DNA from: Paragordius varius
Taxonomy: Eukaryota > Nematomorpha
Direction: 5' to 3'
Length of the DNA stretch: 64,000 nucleotides
Assembly (NCBI GenBank): GCA_964247055.1
Contig: OZ176057.1
Location: 4,960,001-5,024,000, forward strand
Shown in pieces: positions 27,801 to 34,796 of the stretch. The notes under the pieces were generated by a model. That model ran no database searches. It was not told where the DNA came from and was given only the letters and a program-made list of their open reading frames with translations. The position numbers were made by a program, and so were the translations under genes. Every line of letters begins with the position of its first letter. Position 1 is the first letter of the stretch.

Positions 27801-30144
27801 ATAATAATACAACTTCAAGTTAGTTTTTAAAACTTAAACTATAAAAAAACTGTTAAAATATTTATCTTTATACTTGTTATGGGAATTTGGAGTTTTTATC
27901 GATAAAGAAGTTAGATTGTAAACGCTTTTAAATGAAACTATGTCATTTACAATTCAAATTCACCCTAAAATAAATTATGTGTATCGGGCTAATATAACTC
28001 ATCATTAATATGAAATATATTTATATGGTATAGTTTATTATTTTTTCAGTATTATATTGATTTTAAACAAAATGTCATTTTTCAAAAATATAAAAAAATA
28101 TATGGGCAATTATTAACTTTAAAAAACACTTAATTTATTTTAGGGTGAATTTAAATTGTTTAACGGTGAATTTGAACTGTAAATGGTATATTTTAGATAT
28201 ATGTCAATGTAACACTATTTATACATAATTTATTTTGTAGAGCGTTTCAAAATTTAATGCAGTTATAACTAATTTCAAAACTGTTAAACCTTAACATTTT
28301 TATTGCTAAAATATATTATAATTTTATGCGTGTAGCCTTTTTTTCCGGTTACTCCAATGAATCCAGCAATCATGATACACTGTTTGAAAAAATGGCACAA
28401 ATTAATGCTAAAAAAGTACAGGAGTTATTAAAAACAAAGTAATGCTTTTATATTTTTGTATAAGTTTTATGTAATAACGGAATCCAACTACCATCAAATT
28501 CGGTTATACGGACAAAACGTAAAAATAATAAGACAAATATTTTCTAAAAGACAACCATCCTTTTATAATCTGTTTCTTTCATATAATTCATTGTTTTGAA
28601 CTTTAAAATATGAAAAAATGTATATTGGTAAATCTATTAATTATATATTTTTCGATAGTAATTAAATGATTTTCATAGAATTTAAGGTTAAAAAAGTATG
28701 ATTATCCTCTGAAAGAAAAATTGTCTCTATATTTTTACCTTTTTTTTCGTATAATTATAATTTTTACTGGAAAGTTTAAATATTTTCAAAATATTCTGTT
28801 AACACTTATAAATAATTTGTTAACTTTTTTCCATATAGCCCCTTTTTAACAATACCCAGTGGTACCTTACCAAGCTCCATATTGCAGAAATCCGTATCGA
28901 ATAGCACACAACACGAAACAAATAATTTAACACCACTAAAAAACAATTCTTCTCCAACAAAAAATATATTTTCATCAAACTTTACAACAAACTTGTCACT
29001 TACAAACGTCACCAGTCACGATGCAGTCTCAAATATTTTTCAATCAAATTACAATAATTTTACCTCAAATGTAGACAATATAACTCCTCAATTGCCATTA
29101 ACGAGCATTAGTACAAATATCTTTAAAGATATGGCCGAATCTACTAATCAACAGCAATTGGAATCACCGGTGTGTACAAAGAGTCCTGACAAAAATCTAA
29201 AGGTGTATTCACAAAATGTTATTAAGCAAAACGTTTTTGATGCCCTACTAACATCTAATACCAGTTTTTCGTCAGTCTCTGCCAGTTCATTATTTGAAAA
29301 TTTATCGAGCTTATCAAACTCTTTGCTGCATAGCACAAATAATCAAGCCCAAAATACCCTAAACCCTGATAATAGCACGTCGGGTTTGCTTAAATCAAGC
29401 ACTCTTAAATCTTTATTTCCTCCATCATCTAGCAGCATGATGAGTCGAAATAATGATTATGGGACGTGTCTTGATTTAGCAACTTTTACAGCTTTAAATC
29501 AACCTTTGGTTGATTCTCAACCACCGATTAATGAGATATCGACAGACAGAAACGCGCAATTATATACGAGATCTCCATCTTTGACCCATCAAAAGTTTAT
29601 AAATGCCGTATCATCTGCCCTAGAAAACCAAAGGCGACATTCATTAAATCCGCCGCAACAACAACCACTTCAACAATTTAATAATGGCAATAACAACCTT
29701 TTCCACTCTTACAATTTCGAAGATTATCAGCACAAAGGAACTACGTCATTACCTCTATCATCTCCTCAGAATAATAATTCTTTCATGCCTTTACCCCCTC
29801 CATTGAAAGCTATTACAGGACGTGGATTTCCATCATCCCCTAAAGACAAAACTTCACTCATGGGCCTGGTGGGGCCAAACCTCATGGAAAACATATTTCA
29901 AACAAAAACCATTGCTCAACCAAACTCCTTTGGAGTCGAAGCGAGAAGTGTGAATCAACAAAGGACATCCATGATAAATGGGCTAACTACAATAAATCAA
30001 AGTTGTTCCAATAACATATTTTTGTCCTCTCGGCACTCTTTAGAGTCTTCTCATAATAATATACCAACGACAATATCATCAAACAGTTCAAAAACCACAT
30101 CATATTATAACAGACCAAATAATTTTATGACGCCGCGCAAATAA
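8931..30144 (+). CDS. PIAS: PIAS-family SUMO E3 ligase, greatly enlarged
   Basis: PIAS proteins bind Ubc9-SUMO through an SP-RING and sumoylate chromatin and transcription factors in the nucleus. 22 exons chain in phase (5385 nt, about 1794 aa): 8931-8972, 8995-9161, 9234-9755, 10739-10968, 11504-11594, 11929-12229, 13686-13883, 15091-15196, 15896-15978, 17087-17247, 18014-18157, 19695-19963, 21014-21415, 22005-22364, 24129-24296, 25264-25392, 25740-25812, 26443-26567, 27083-27220, 27552-27818, 28336-28438, 28839-30144. Domains: SAP at about 10-65 (DELKRMISKFRVHELQCLLI); Asn/Gln/Ser-rich linker 70-295; PINIT about 305-560 (LKPLPFYEPICDLIKPT, YGTQIQLRFC, ICIKVNGFPAPLP, MALYLVKKFT, DEIATTCVGVSLLCP); SP-RING about 581-650 with C595, H597, C618, C621. 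SIM candidates are near 714, 790 and 1112. The 680-1794 tail is otherwise Asn/Ser/Thr-rich; usual PIAS length is about 500-650 aa. Exons 14-21 rest on splice sites and phase alone. Confidence 0.88.
8973..8994 (+). other. Ultrashort intron, PIAS intron 1 (22 nt)
   Basis: The intron runs from GTAAAATA to AATTTTAG. It contains an in-frame TAA if retained. Splicing gives TDELK-RMISKFRVHELQ, which matches the family N-terminus (AELKQMVMSLRVSELQ in vertebrate PIAS). The alternative is translation starting at the ATG at 8998, which would drop the first 15 residues. Confidence 0.8.
10205..10717. mobile_element. Family-5 element in PIAS intron 3
   Basis: The left end carries TTTAATTTTGGGGTAGTTTT and the right end carries AAAACTACCCTAAAAGGTATTGGAGTGTTAA-type sequence in inverse orientation, split here as AAAACTACCC and GGAGTGTTAA. 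It ends about 20 nt before the acceptor of exon 4. No coding capacity. Confidence 0.5.
11189..11451. mobile_element. Family-1 (TACC) MITE, eroded copy
   Basis: Lies in PIAS intron 4. The left end is AACCATTTACAGTTCAAATTC and the right end is GGTGAATTTGAATTAAATGGCA, split by the shared core (ATAAATTATGTGTTTTC .. ATGAAATATATCTTTATGGC). It has few 21-bp units. Confidence 0.75.
12291..12639. mobile_element. Family-1 variant MITE with TACCATTTGCACTT ends
   Basis: Lies in PIAS intron 6. The left end is TACCATTTGCACTT and the right end is AAGTGCAAATGGTA, exact inverted repeats of 14 nt that start and end with TA. Inside the ends, degenerate 'TTCAAgttagtCCTTaaaca' style units replace the usual ones. 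This looks like a sister subfamily of the TACC element. Confidence 0.7.
12779..13064. mobile_element. Family-2 (CAGT) MITE
   Basis: Lies in PIAS intron 6. The left end is eroded (ATAAATATAAAGACAAAT) and the right end reads CGTTTTGTCCCCGTATAA and TTTTTACTGTA. The internal family core AGTATAAAATAGAGATGTA is diverged. No coding capacity. Confidence 0.75.
13099..13290. mobile_element. Family-3 palindromic element (about 190 bp)
   Basis: TACAGTTAAATGGTTG at the left is inverted as CAACCATTAAAATG..ACTGTTA at the right. Inner arms GCAATTTGCAAT..CAGTAATGTATGG pair with CCATACACTACTG..TTGCAAATTGCC. Nearly the whole element can fold into one hairpin around a short AT loop. It sits between two (TA)n tracts. 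Confidence 0.75.
13400..13660. repeat. Degenerate tandem repeat in PIAS intron 6
   Basis: About six copies of a unit of roughly 40 bp built around TTTAAGTCTAAAATTTA and GTTAAACAAACTTTTT. It is not related to the MITE cores. Ends just before exon 7. Confidence 0.6.
14098..14285. mobile_element. Family-3 palindromic element, right end replaced by (TA)n
   Basis: The left half is intact (TTTTAATGGTTGCTTATTTC, AGTAGGGGGCAATTTGCA, CAGTAGTGTATGG) with matching CCATACACTACTGTG and TTGCAAATT. The outer right arm is missing and is replaced by a TA microsatellite (14245-14285). Lies in PIAS intron 7. Confidence 0.7.
14454..14985. mobile_element. Family-2 (CAGT) MITE, interrupted by a family-1 MITE
   Basis: The left half (ATACGGACTAAACGCAAAAA, AATAGATGTGTATATTG, CAATCAATTATA) and right half (TATTTTACAATTAATTG, then GTTGTTTAAAAAGTACC) are split by the TACC element at 14602-14842. 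Lies in PIAS intron 7. Confidence 0.75.
14602..14842. mobile_element. Family-1 (TACC) MITE nested in a family-2 MITE
   Basis: The ends are TACCATTTACAATTCAAATT and a short TACTAAATGGTA, the latter eroded. The host family-2 sequence continues on both sides across a TA, so the insertion target was TA, as in Tc1/mariner elements. Confidence 0.85.
14977..15032. repeat. (TA)n microsatellite
   Basis: More than 50 bp of nearly pure TA. Similar tracts of 20-60 bp lie at 13072-13098, 13293-13317, 19189-19210, 24775-24803, 27321-27347, 46059-46083, 46247-46276, 47540-47561, 50093-50116, 50370-50396, 54416-54441, 55787-55812, 61438-61457 and 63322-63345, many abutting MITE ends. Confidence 0.95.
15345..15520. 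mobile_element. Family-4 palindromic element
   Basis: The left arm GCAGTAGCGTATGGATTAAA with ACAATATTAGT is the inverse of the right arm ACTAATATTGTTTTACTCCA with TACGCTACTGTA. Poly-A/T inner arms (AAAAAATGTTTT..AAAACATTTTTTC) also pair. It is the only copy in the window and lies in PIAS intron 8. Confidence 0.75.
16214..16440. mobile_element. Family-1 (TACC) MITE, eroded
   Basis: Lies in PIAS intron 9. It retains TTCAAATATATCCTTGAGCA, the core (AATAAATTATAG, GGGCATAGTTTATTATTTTT) and GGTGAATTTGAACTTTAAAG. Both terminal TACC motifs are lost. Confidence 0.65.
17728..17975. mobile_element. Family-2 (CAGT) MITE, ends eroded
   Basis: Lies in PIAS intron 10. Core motifs are intact: TTTAAAGACAAATATTTTT, AGACAACCAACCATAC, AAGTATAAAATAGAGATGTA, GTAACACAATCAATTGTG and the inverted TTGTCTTTATATTATTTTT. 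The terminal CAGT arms are degraded. Confidence 0.7.
18180..18550. repeat. Tandem repeat of about 100 bp in PIAS intron 11
   Basis: About four degenerate copies of a unit containing ATGTTTTCAAATATAAATGC, AAATAAAGTTAGAATGTGTT and TTTATAAAATAAAATATTGG. Immediately downstream of exon 11. Confidence 0.7.
18925..19190. mobile_element. Family-1 (TACC) MITE
   Basis: Lies in PIAS intron 11. The left end is TACTATTTACAATTCAAATT; the right array (AGGGTGACTTTAAATTGTTC..GGGGGAATTCGAATTGTTTA) runs into a TA tract shared with the next copy. Confidence 0.75.
19209..19667. mobile_element. Family-1 (TACC) MITE with internal partial duplication
   Basis: The ends TACCATTTACAATTCAAATT and AAACTGTAAATGGTA are intact. 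The right third (core TTATGCCATAAAGATAT plus array) is present twice (about 19360-19500 and 19501-19667), so the element lengthened by internal duplication. It stops 27 nt before the start of PIAS exon 12. Confidence 0.8.
20270..20965. repeat. Diverged 21-bp-unit array related to family 1
   Basis: About 20 degenerate units of the type GGTGAATTTGAAATGTTCAA, many with 'GATATGTTCAAGG' instead, occupy 20490-20965. Left of it lie AAATTACCG..AAATTTACC and AATAAATTATGTCTGAAAG, recalling the family-1 left end and core. No intact TACC end is found. It stops about 50 nt before PIAS exon 13. Confidence 0.6.
21512..21703. mobile_element. Family-3 palindromic element
   Basis: Lies in PIAS intron 13. The ends TACAGTATGCATTTTAATGG and the inverse CATTAAAGTGTATTCTGTA, with inner arms GGACAATTTGCAAAACACAG and the inverse TGTTGCAGATTGCCC. 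TA-bounded. Confidence 0.8.
22380..23090. repeat. Degenerate tandem repeat in PIAS intron 14
   Basis: Six to eight units of roughly 60-110 bp built from TTTTGGTTTGTTTAAGTAAG, TAAATTTTGGGTTTTAAAAA and TTTGATAGCTATGGAAAA. Starts directly after exon 14. Confidence 0.6.
23126..23368. mobile_element. Family-1 (TACC) MITE
   Basis: Lies in PIAS intron 14. Ends TACCATTTACAGTTTAAATT and TTTTAATTCTAAATGGTA; two left units and two right units. Confidence 0.8.
23547..23741. mobile_element. Family-3 palindromic element
   Basis: Ends TACAGTATGTATTTTAATGG and the inverse AACTAATAAAATACATTGTA; inner arms GGGCAATTTGCACAACACAG and CTGTTGCAAATTACC. PIAS intron 14. Confidence 0.8.
23764..23809. repeat. (TA)n microsatellite
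   Basis: 46 bp of pure TA in PIAS intron 14, just downstream of the family-3 element. Confidence 0.95.
24335..24596. mobile_element. Family-1 (TACC) MITE
   Basis: Lies in PIAS intron 15. Left end eroded (TTATTTACAATTTAAATTCC), right end AAACTGCAAATGGTA, with the core in the orientation opposite to that in the 14602 copy (AATAATACTGAAAAAATAAT, TTATGCC-like). Confidence 0.75.
24834..25124. mobile_element. Family-2 (CAGT) MITE, TA-bounded
   Basis: Lies in PIAS intron 15. Reads TACAGTGAAAAATGAAATTA to TCCAGTTTTTACTGTA, with TATACGGACCAAACGTAC inverted as CGTTTTGTCCGTATAATT. One of the better preserved copies. Confidence 0.85.
25873..26130. mobile_element. Family-2 (CAGT) MITE
   Basis: Lies in PIAS intron 17. 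Left TACAATTAAAATTGAAATTA, CGGACAAAACGGTAAAAATA; right CATTTTGTCCATATAATTTT; the right terminus is eroded. Confidence 0.75.
27941..28188. mobile_element. Family-1 (TACC) MITE
   Basis: Lies in PIAS intron 20. The left end is TGTCATTTACAATTCAAATT with one unit; the right end has two units and GAACTGTAAATGGTA. Confidence 0.8.
28498..28769. mobile_element. Family-2 (CAGT) MITE
   Basis: Lies in PIAS intron 21. Left CGGTTATACGGACAAAACGT; right TTCGTATAATTATAATTTTT then ACTGGA. The last 70 nt before exon 22 are free of repeats. Confidence 0.75.
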
Positions 30145-30417
30145 TGTTTTCATTTGTTTAGTATTTCATTTTATTTACAATATAAGATATTGTGTTTGAC
30201 CCTTATTTAGCAAAAAAACATGGTCAAATTTATTGTAAAATATGTATCATCGGCTAAATGGTACCCACATACTGTCATTTTGAAATAAAAATAAATTGTA
30301 TACATATTATTTCAATGTAACAACAGTACGATAATTATTTTTCCATATCAACCAAAATAATCAAAATTTTCTTGGAATCTTGATCTGTTGTTGTATTGCG
30401 AAATAGTGATATATGTT
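30145..30417. other. Convergent spacer between PIAS and MEIOB
   Basis: Both genes end here tail-to-tail. A candidate PIAS poly(A) signal (AATAAAAATAAATT) lies near 30285. A further MEIOB terminal exon on the minus strand is possible but not supported by family matches. Confidence 0.5.
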
Positions 30418-33400
30418 TTATCTAAAAATAATAATATATGCAACACATATTATTACTTGCAAATATAGGGTGAATTTTTCAAATAGTATCTCCCATTTTT
30501 TCTGTGTCTTAACTTCAATCGGTAATTTTTGGAAAGTTGCAGCCTTATATAAAATGTATAATTTAATACCGTTGAACACATCAACACCTCTGAACATTTC
30601 GAATCTATAGATAACTTTTTAAAATCTATATCCAACATTCACACTTAACGCTTATAATATATCTTTTAACGTTTATTAACCCTAGTAATTAATTATTTTG
30701 GGTAATATAAACCAATTGATATAAAATATTAGGTTTTACATAATTTTTTGTTTTTAGTATAAATTCTATAAAAATTATTAAAAAAAACATATACGTTATA
30801 TTGATATTAAATTTTTTAACAAGGCATATAAAATCAAAACTTTTTAAAATGTTAAAGGGATAGAAAAGAATTGTATAAACAATAATTTTTACTGGGCTGC
30901 CCAAAATTTTTTCGACTAATGATTCAATAACATACACATTGCCCAGTGTTCCGAAGTTATCACTAACATCTATCCTTATATCATAATGCACAAGGTTATT
31001 GTGAACAAGGGCTATTTAGCAAGATTGAAAGGTTTTAATATTAGATAATAAACAGTAAAAATTGTTATACAGACAAAAGTATAAATTTAAAGAGAAATAT
31101 CTTTTTTCAAAAGAAACTATACTTTTTTAAGCTTTATTTTTTTGAATACAACTCTTTATTTAATATTGCAAAGTGTTAAGTTGATATAGAGATATTATTA
31201 AAACAATCAATTTTATATTTTACCATTATTAAATAGTTTATAGAGGAAATTTAGGTTTGAAAAAGTATGGTTGTTTTTGGACAAAAATATTTGTCTTTAT
31301 ATTTTTACGTTTTACCCGTATAATTTCAATTTTTTGTAATTTTTTACATTTTATAATGATATATACTTGAATCATTTCCGCTTGGGTTACATTGTGGGCA
31401 AAAAGTTGTTTTCATTACCTTTTGACATTGATTACTAAATATATATATGTGTAATCAATATAATGAATATTATTCTTATGGATAGGTTTTCTGGTCGATT
31501 ATAAATGGTGTCATCATGACACAAGTACTTAATAACAAAATTTGAAGTTTAAAGTCAAAATTGGTTATTGTTAAAATATGCACGAATATGAAACTCGGTT
31601 AAATTTTAAGTTTTAAAAGGTTTAATTTTATACATTCTTTTTGTGCGAAATTTGATCGCATTATAACCATACATTTTATAGCTTCATTCATGGTTAATTA
31701 TGTAAGCGGTGCATTCCTAACCCCAACTCTAATATTTAATTTTTTGGCAGAAATCAAATGGTTAAAATTTCAAATCCAAATTATTTAATTTTTATATATT
31801 AATTAATTACCATTCCCATTTGTATAGCTTTGCCATTTCAACCACTGATTCGCAATCAACATTAAAGTTAGTTATAAAGGCAGAGATTTTAAACTTTGTT
31901 GCACAATTATTTACATTTTTATTATTGCTACAAGTATCAATACACATTGATAACTATAGTATTAAAATAATGTTATAAAAACCTCATTTAAGTCGGCAAC
32001 CTTCAAATATTCCATTTTATTTATTGCAGCACCTTCAACCTTATTTTCCTCAAAATAATTATTATTTCCTGCTTTTTTGTTTTGGGCTTTTAAATTCGTT
32101 AAGAGGTTTCTATTGCTTAAAAGAGGTCGAAATCTTTCCGCAAGCTCTGGGAAATCTAACATATTGAAATATAATTAGTAAAGATTCTTACATGCCACCT
32201 TAGATAATTTTATGTCCTATAATTTAGAAACAAGAGTTTCCTTCATAAATATGATAAATTATTGGGCTAATGGTTCAATTTTCATATATAATCGAAAAAG
32301 CCAAAATGACACCTTATTATTTAACGCTCCCGTACGAGCATTATATACCATTTTTAGTTCAAATTCACCCTTGAACAATTCAAATTTACTACGAACATAT
32401 TGATATTTCAGTATAATTTTAATTTAAAACAAATTTTTTATTTTTTAAAAATACATAGAAACATATAATTTATTTGAAGGTGAAGTTGATTTGTTTGATA
32501 ATTTGAGTTGTTCAAGGGTGAATTATAAATATTGAATTCTTATATTAGATATCTATTTATATTAATTTTTAATCAAAAACCTGGATCTACCGTAATAACA
32601 GTTCGTTGAGTCGAATGTCCCGTAAAATCTTCATTTGAGCCAAATCTCACTTGAATGTCAGTGAATACGGCAACTAATTTTGTATAAATTAAGTTTTGCC
32701 AATGACACATACATTACTTAATTATTAGATACTTATAGGGAAAGTTTAATTTCTGGTTTTATTTTGTGGCATAATTAGCATTCAAATATAGTTTTTATTA
32801 ATATTTTGTATTAAAGTTAAATAATTAATATTTTTCCCCAAAAACTCCTCTTATTCAATTATATTTTCTCCTATTAATTTTTATAATTACATAGTGAGGA
32901 ATTACACCTGTATTCTGTTGAATACAAAACAAGAATAATTATATTGAACATGACGCTAAAAATAGCCATTGTTCGTAAGTAAATATAAATAGTTTATTTA
33001 AAAATTAATTAAATTTTGTTTGAACTTTGAGGTAATTTGTGTTGCCATTTTTCAAGCCACGAAATTAAACATTGATCCCAAAACGTTATATTAAGAAATT
33101 TTTTTGAATCATCAACCACAAAAATATCCATTTTATGCTTTTCTGCTCCCGTCTTTTTCGAAACAAACCTTACAGGATTTCTGACGTCAATTATTAGGCC
33201 ATATATGTTTAAAGGGTTATTTATATCCAAATTTATGATGTCAGAAATTGCAAAATAATCCAGAATTCCTCTTATAGCACATTTTCCCATCCCTGGATTA
33301 ATTGGCCATTCTATATTTTGAAGCCTTTCAAAAAACGAGTTTTCGACTAATATAACTTGCCCTTGATTTTCTGTGATTGATAAATTGTAAAATCTAAATT

Positions 33401-33897
33401 TTAAATGGATTTATACGTTGGTGTCCATATACTGTATTTTTCAGAAATTTCATTTTTTATCATTACCTTAGCATAAATCAGTTCAACTATAAATATTGGA
33501 GTACAATATACCCAAATCTCCTATTTCGAATTCGCTTTTGAAATCCTCTCTATTGCACCAAAATGTTATGTTAATATAATCTTCTGGAGTATCGCGCACC
33601 ATAAAATTAAAACATGTTTTTATAAATCCTGTAAAGTTAATTCCTTTTGACCTTTTTTATCTTTGAATGTTCTGGATTCCCATTTCGCAATAACCAATCC
33701 TATAATATTCTCAATTTTGAATAACTAAAAATATTTACCACATATCCGTTTGGGGTATTTATTTGGTTAATTTGACATCTCGCCTCATCGCAATTCCCTA
33801 ATCCATTAGACTGAATATTTTTATGTTTAGCAATCAAAATATCATTATTATTAGTAAACTCATTTTGGTCATTAAAATCAAATCTTGTTGGCCACAT
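30418..33897 (-). CDS. MEIOB: MEIOB, meiosis-specific OB-fold ssDNA-binding protein
   Basis: MEIOB is an RPA1-related protein that, with SPATA22, binds ssDNA during meiotic recombination. Exons on the minus strand chain in phase: 33897-33742, 33724-33652, 33628-33512, 33486-33417, 33393-33026, 32673-32581, 32155-31983, 31953-31811, 31434-31367, 31011-30893, 30543-30418 (1506 nt, about 501 aa; vertebrate MEIOB is about 440-470 aa). First OB fold: IENIIGLVIAKWESRTFKDK, MVRDTPEDYINITFW, FEIGDLVELIYAK. Second: LNIYGLIIDVRNPVRFVSKK, FVVDDSKKFLNITFWDQC, AVFTDIQVRFGSNEDF, TVITVDPDFPELAERF. Third: KISAFITNFNVDCESV, zinc ribbon CNQCQKVMKTTFCPQC, DIRIDVSDNFGTLGNVYVIE, FQKLPIEVKTQKKWEILFEK. Introns are 17, 23, 25, 23, 352, 425, 29, 376, 355 and 349 nt. 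The first exon and last 15 residues are least certain. It is divergent from the FATP gene and convergent with PIAS. Confidence 0.87.
31052..31338. mobile_element. Family-2 (CAGT) MITE in a MEIOB intron
   Basis: Left ACAGTAAAAATTGTTATACA; right TTACGTTTTACCCGTATAAT. It fills most of the 355-nt intron between the zinc-ribbon exon and the next one, and ends 28 nt from the donor. Confidence 0.8.
31954..31982 (-). other. Ultrashort intron, MEIOB intron 7 (29 nt)
   Basis: Minus-strand sequence starts GTTTTTATAACA and ends AATACTATAG. Phase 0. It joins ..KVADLNE to LSMCIDTCSNN. Support comes from phase and from the in-frame stop downstream if retained. Confidence 0.65.
32346..32540. mobile_element. 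Family-1 (TACC) MITE, internally shortened
   Basis: Lies in the 425-nt MEIOB intron. Left end TACCATTTTTAGTTCAAATT; core partly deleted; right units eroded (TTCAAGGGTGAATTATAAAT). Confidence 0.65.
33394..33416 (-). other. Ultrashort intron, MEIOB intron 4 (23 nt)
   Basis: Reads GTATAAATCC to AAAATTTAG on the minus strand. It joins ..SIWTP-T to FYNLSITENQGQV, in line with the MEIOB alignment (..SPATPSNCKLLLSENHS in human). Confidence 0.8.
33487..33511 (-). other. Ultrashort intron, MEIOB intron 3 (25 nt)
   Basis: Reads GTATATTGTA to TTTATAG on the minus strand. It joins FEIGDL to VELIYAK, matching the conserved 'FRVGDCVIIENP' segment; retained, it leads to a TGA. Confidence 0.85.
33629..33651 (-). 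other. Ultrashort intron, MEIOB intron 2 (23 nt)
   Basis: Reads GTCAAAAGG to CTTTACAG on the minus strand. It joins TFKDKKG to FIKTCFNFMVRD in phase. The retained reading (KGQKELTL) also resembles the family but then hits TAA, so a one-base indel is the alternative. Confidence 0.6.
33725..33741 (-). other. Ultrashort intron candidate, MEIOB intron 1 (17 nt)
   Basis: Reads GTGGTAAATATTTTTAG on the minus strand; an inner GT would make it 14 nt, also in frame. It links an upstream frame starting with an ATG at 33897 to LFKIENIIGLV. The upstream exon has no family match, so a different first exon is possible. Confidence 0.45.
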
Positions 33898-34077
33898 AAA
33901 TATAGCAGACGATTAATTATTGAAATCGTCTGTCGCCTCTAAATATATAATTTTCAAAATATTAAAGAAATAAAAGTTATCTAGGATTAAATTTTAAATT
34001 CAAATATTCTTTTATATCCTAAAGCCCTATTTCAAAAATTAAAATATTTTTACCTGTTTTTTACAATAAAATTTATA

Positions 34078-34303
34078 TACCATTTACAATTCAAATTCAC
34101 CCTAAAAATAAATTATGTGTGTTCGGGAACTTATTATTAATATGAAATATATTTTTAGGCATAGTATTTTATTTTTTCAGTATTAATTTAATTTTAAACA
34201 AAATCTTTTTTTTAAAATATAAAAAAATATAAGTAATTCCTAATCTTAAAAACTATTAGGGTGAATTTTATTGTTCAAGAGTGAATTTAAAGTGTAAATG
34301 GTA
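34078..34303. mobile_element. Family-1 (TACC) MITE
   Basis: Lies in the MEIOB-FATP spacer. Ends TACCATTTACAATTCAAATT and AAGTGTAAATGGTA; single left unit, two right units. Confidence 0.85.
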
Positions 34304-34513
34304 TATTTGTAAAGCGAAAAAAACAATCCATATTTTTAAAATCCAAAAATTAAGAACTTTAACATTGAAATTGTAAAGACCTTTTAAACTTAATTATACA
34401 TAAATTTTAACGAATTCTATTATCCTAAAAGAATGTCCAACAAATAAGCCGCGGGCCGCAACGGCCCCCCAATATTTTTTTACAGTCTGCAAATTTCAAA
34501 TAGTGAATTTAAA

Positions 34514-34796
34514 TAACAGTAAAAACTATTATTGGGACAAAATGTAAAAATATAAAGTCAAAAAAGACAACCATACTATTTAAATTTTGATTTATTTTAA
34601 TATAACTCAATGTTTTAGATGGCAAAACATGAAATAGAGATACATATTAACAATAAATTCGATATTTTACAATTGTAAATATATAGCTAGCTTATATGAG
34701 AAAATTAAGTTTTTAAAAAGTATGGTTGTCTTTGTGATAAAAATCTTTGTCTTTATATTTTTACGTTTTGTCCATATAATTTCAATTTTTACTGTA
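34514..34796. mobile_element. Family-2 (CAGT) MITE
   Basis: Left TAACAGTAAAAACTATTATT; right CGTTTTGTCCATATAATTTC and TTTTTACTGTA. Core AAATAGAGATACATATT present. Confidence 0.8.

Noticed and set aside
28806-29336. Minus-strand frames of 62-68 codons over PIAS exon 22
   Set aside because: They are shadows of the low-complexity coding exon on the plus strand.
30413-30610. A 65-codon plus-strand frame downstream of PIAS
   Set aside because: It is antisense to the MEIOB terminal exon and has no family resemblance.
30453-30638. A 61-codon minus-strand frame as a separate small gene
   Set aside because: A different frame of the same stretch carries the MEIOB terminal exon (FQKLPIEVKTQKKWEILFEK), which fits in phase.
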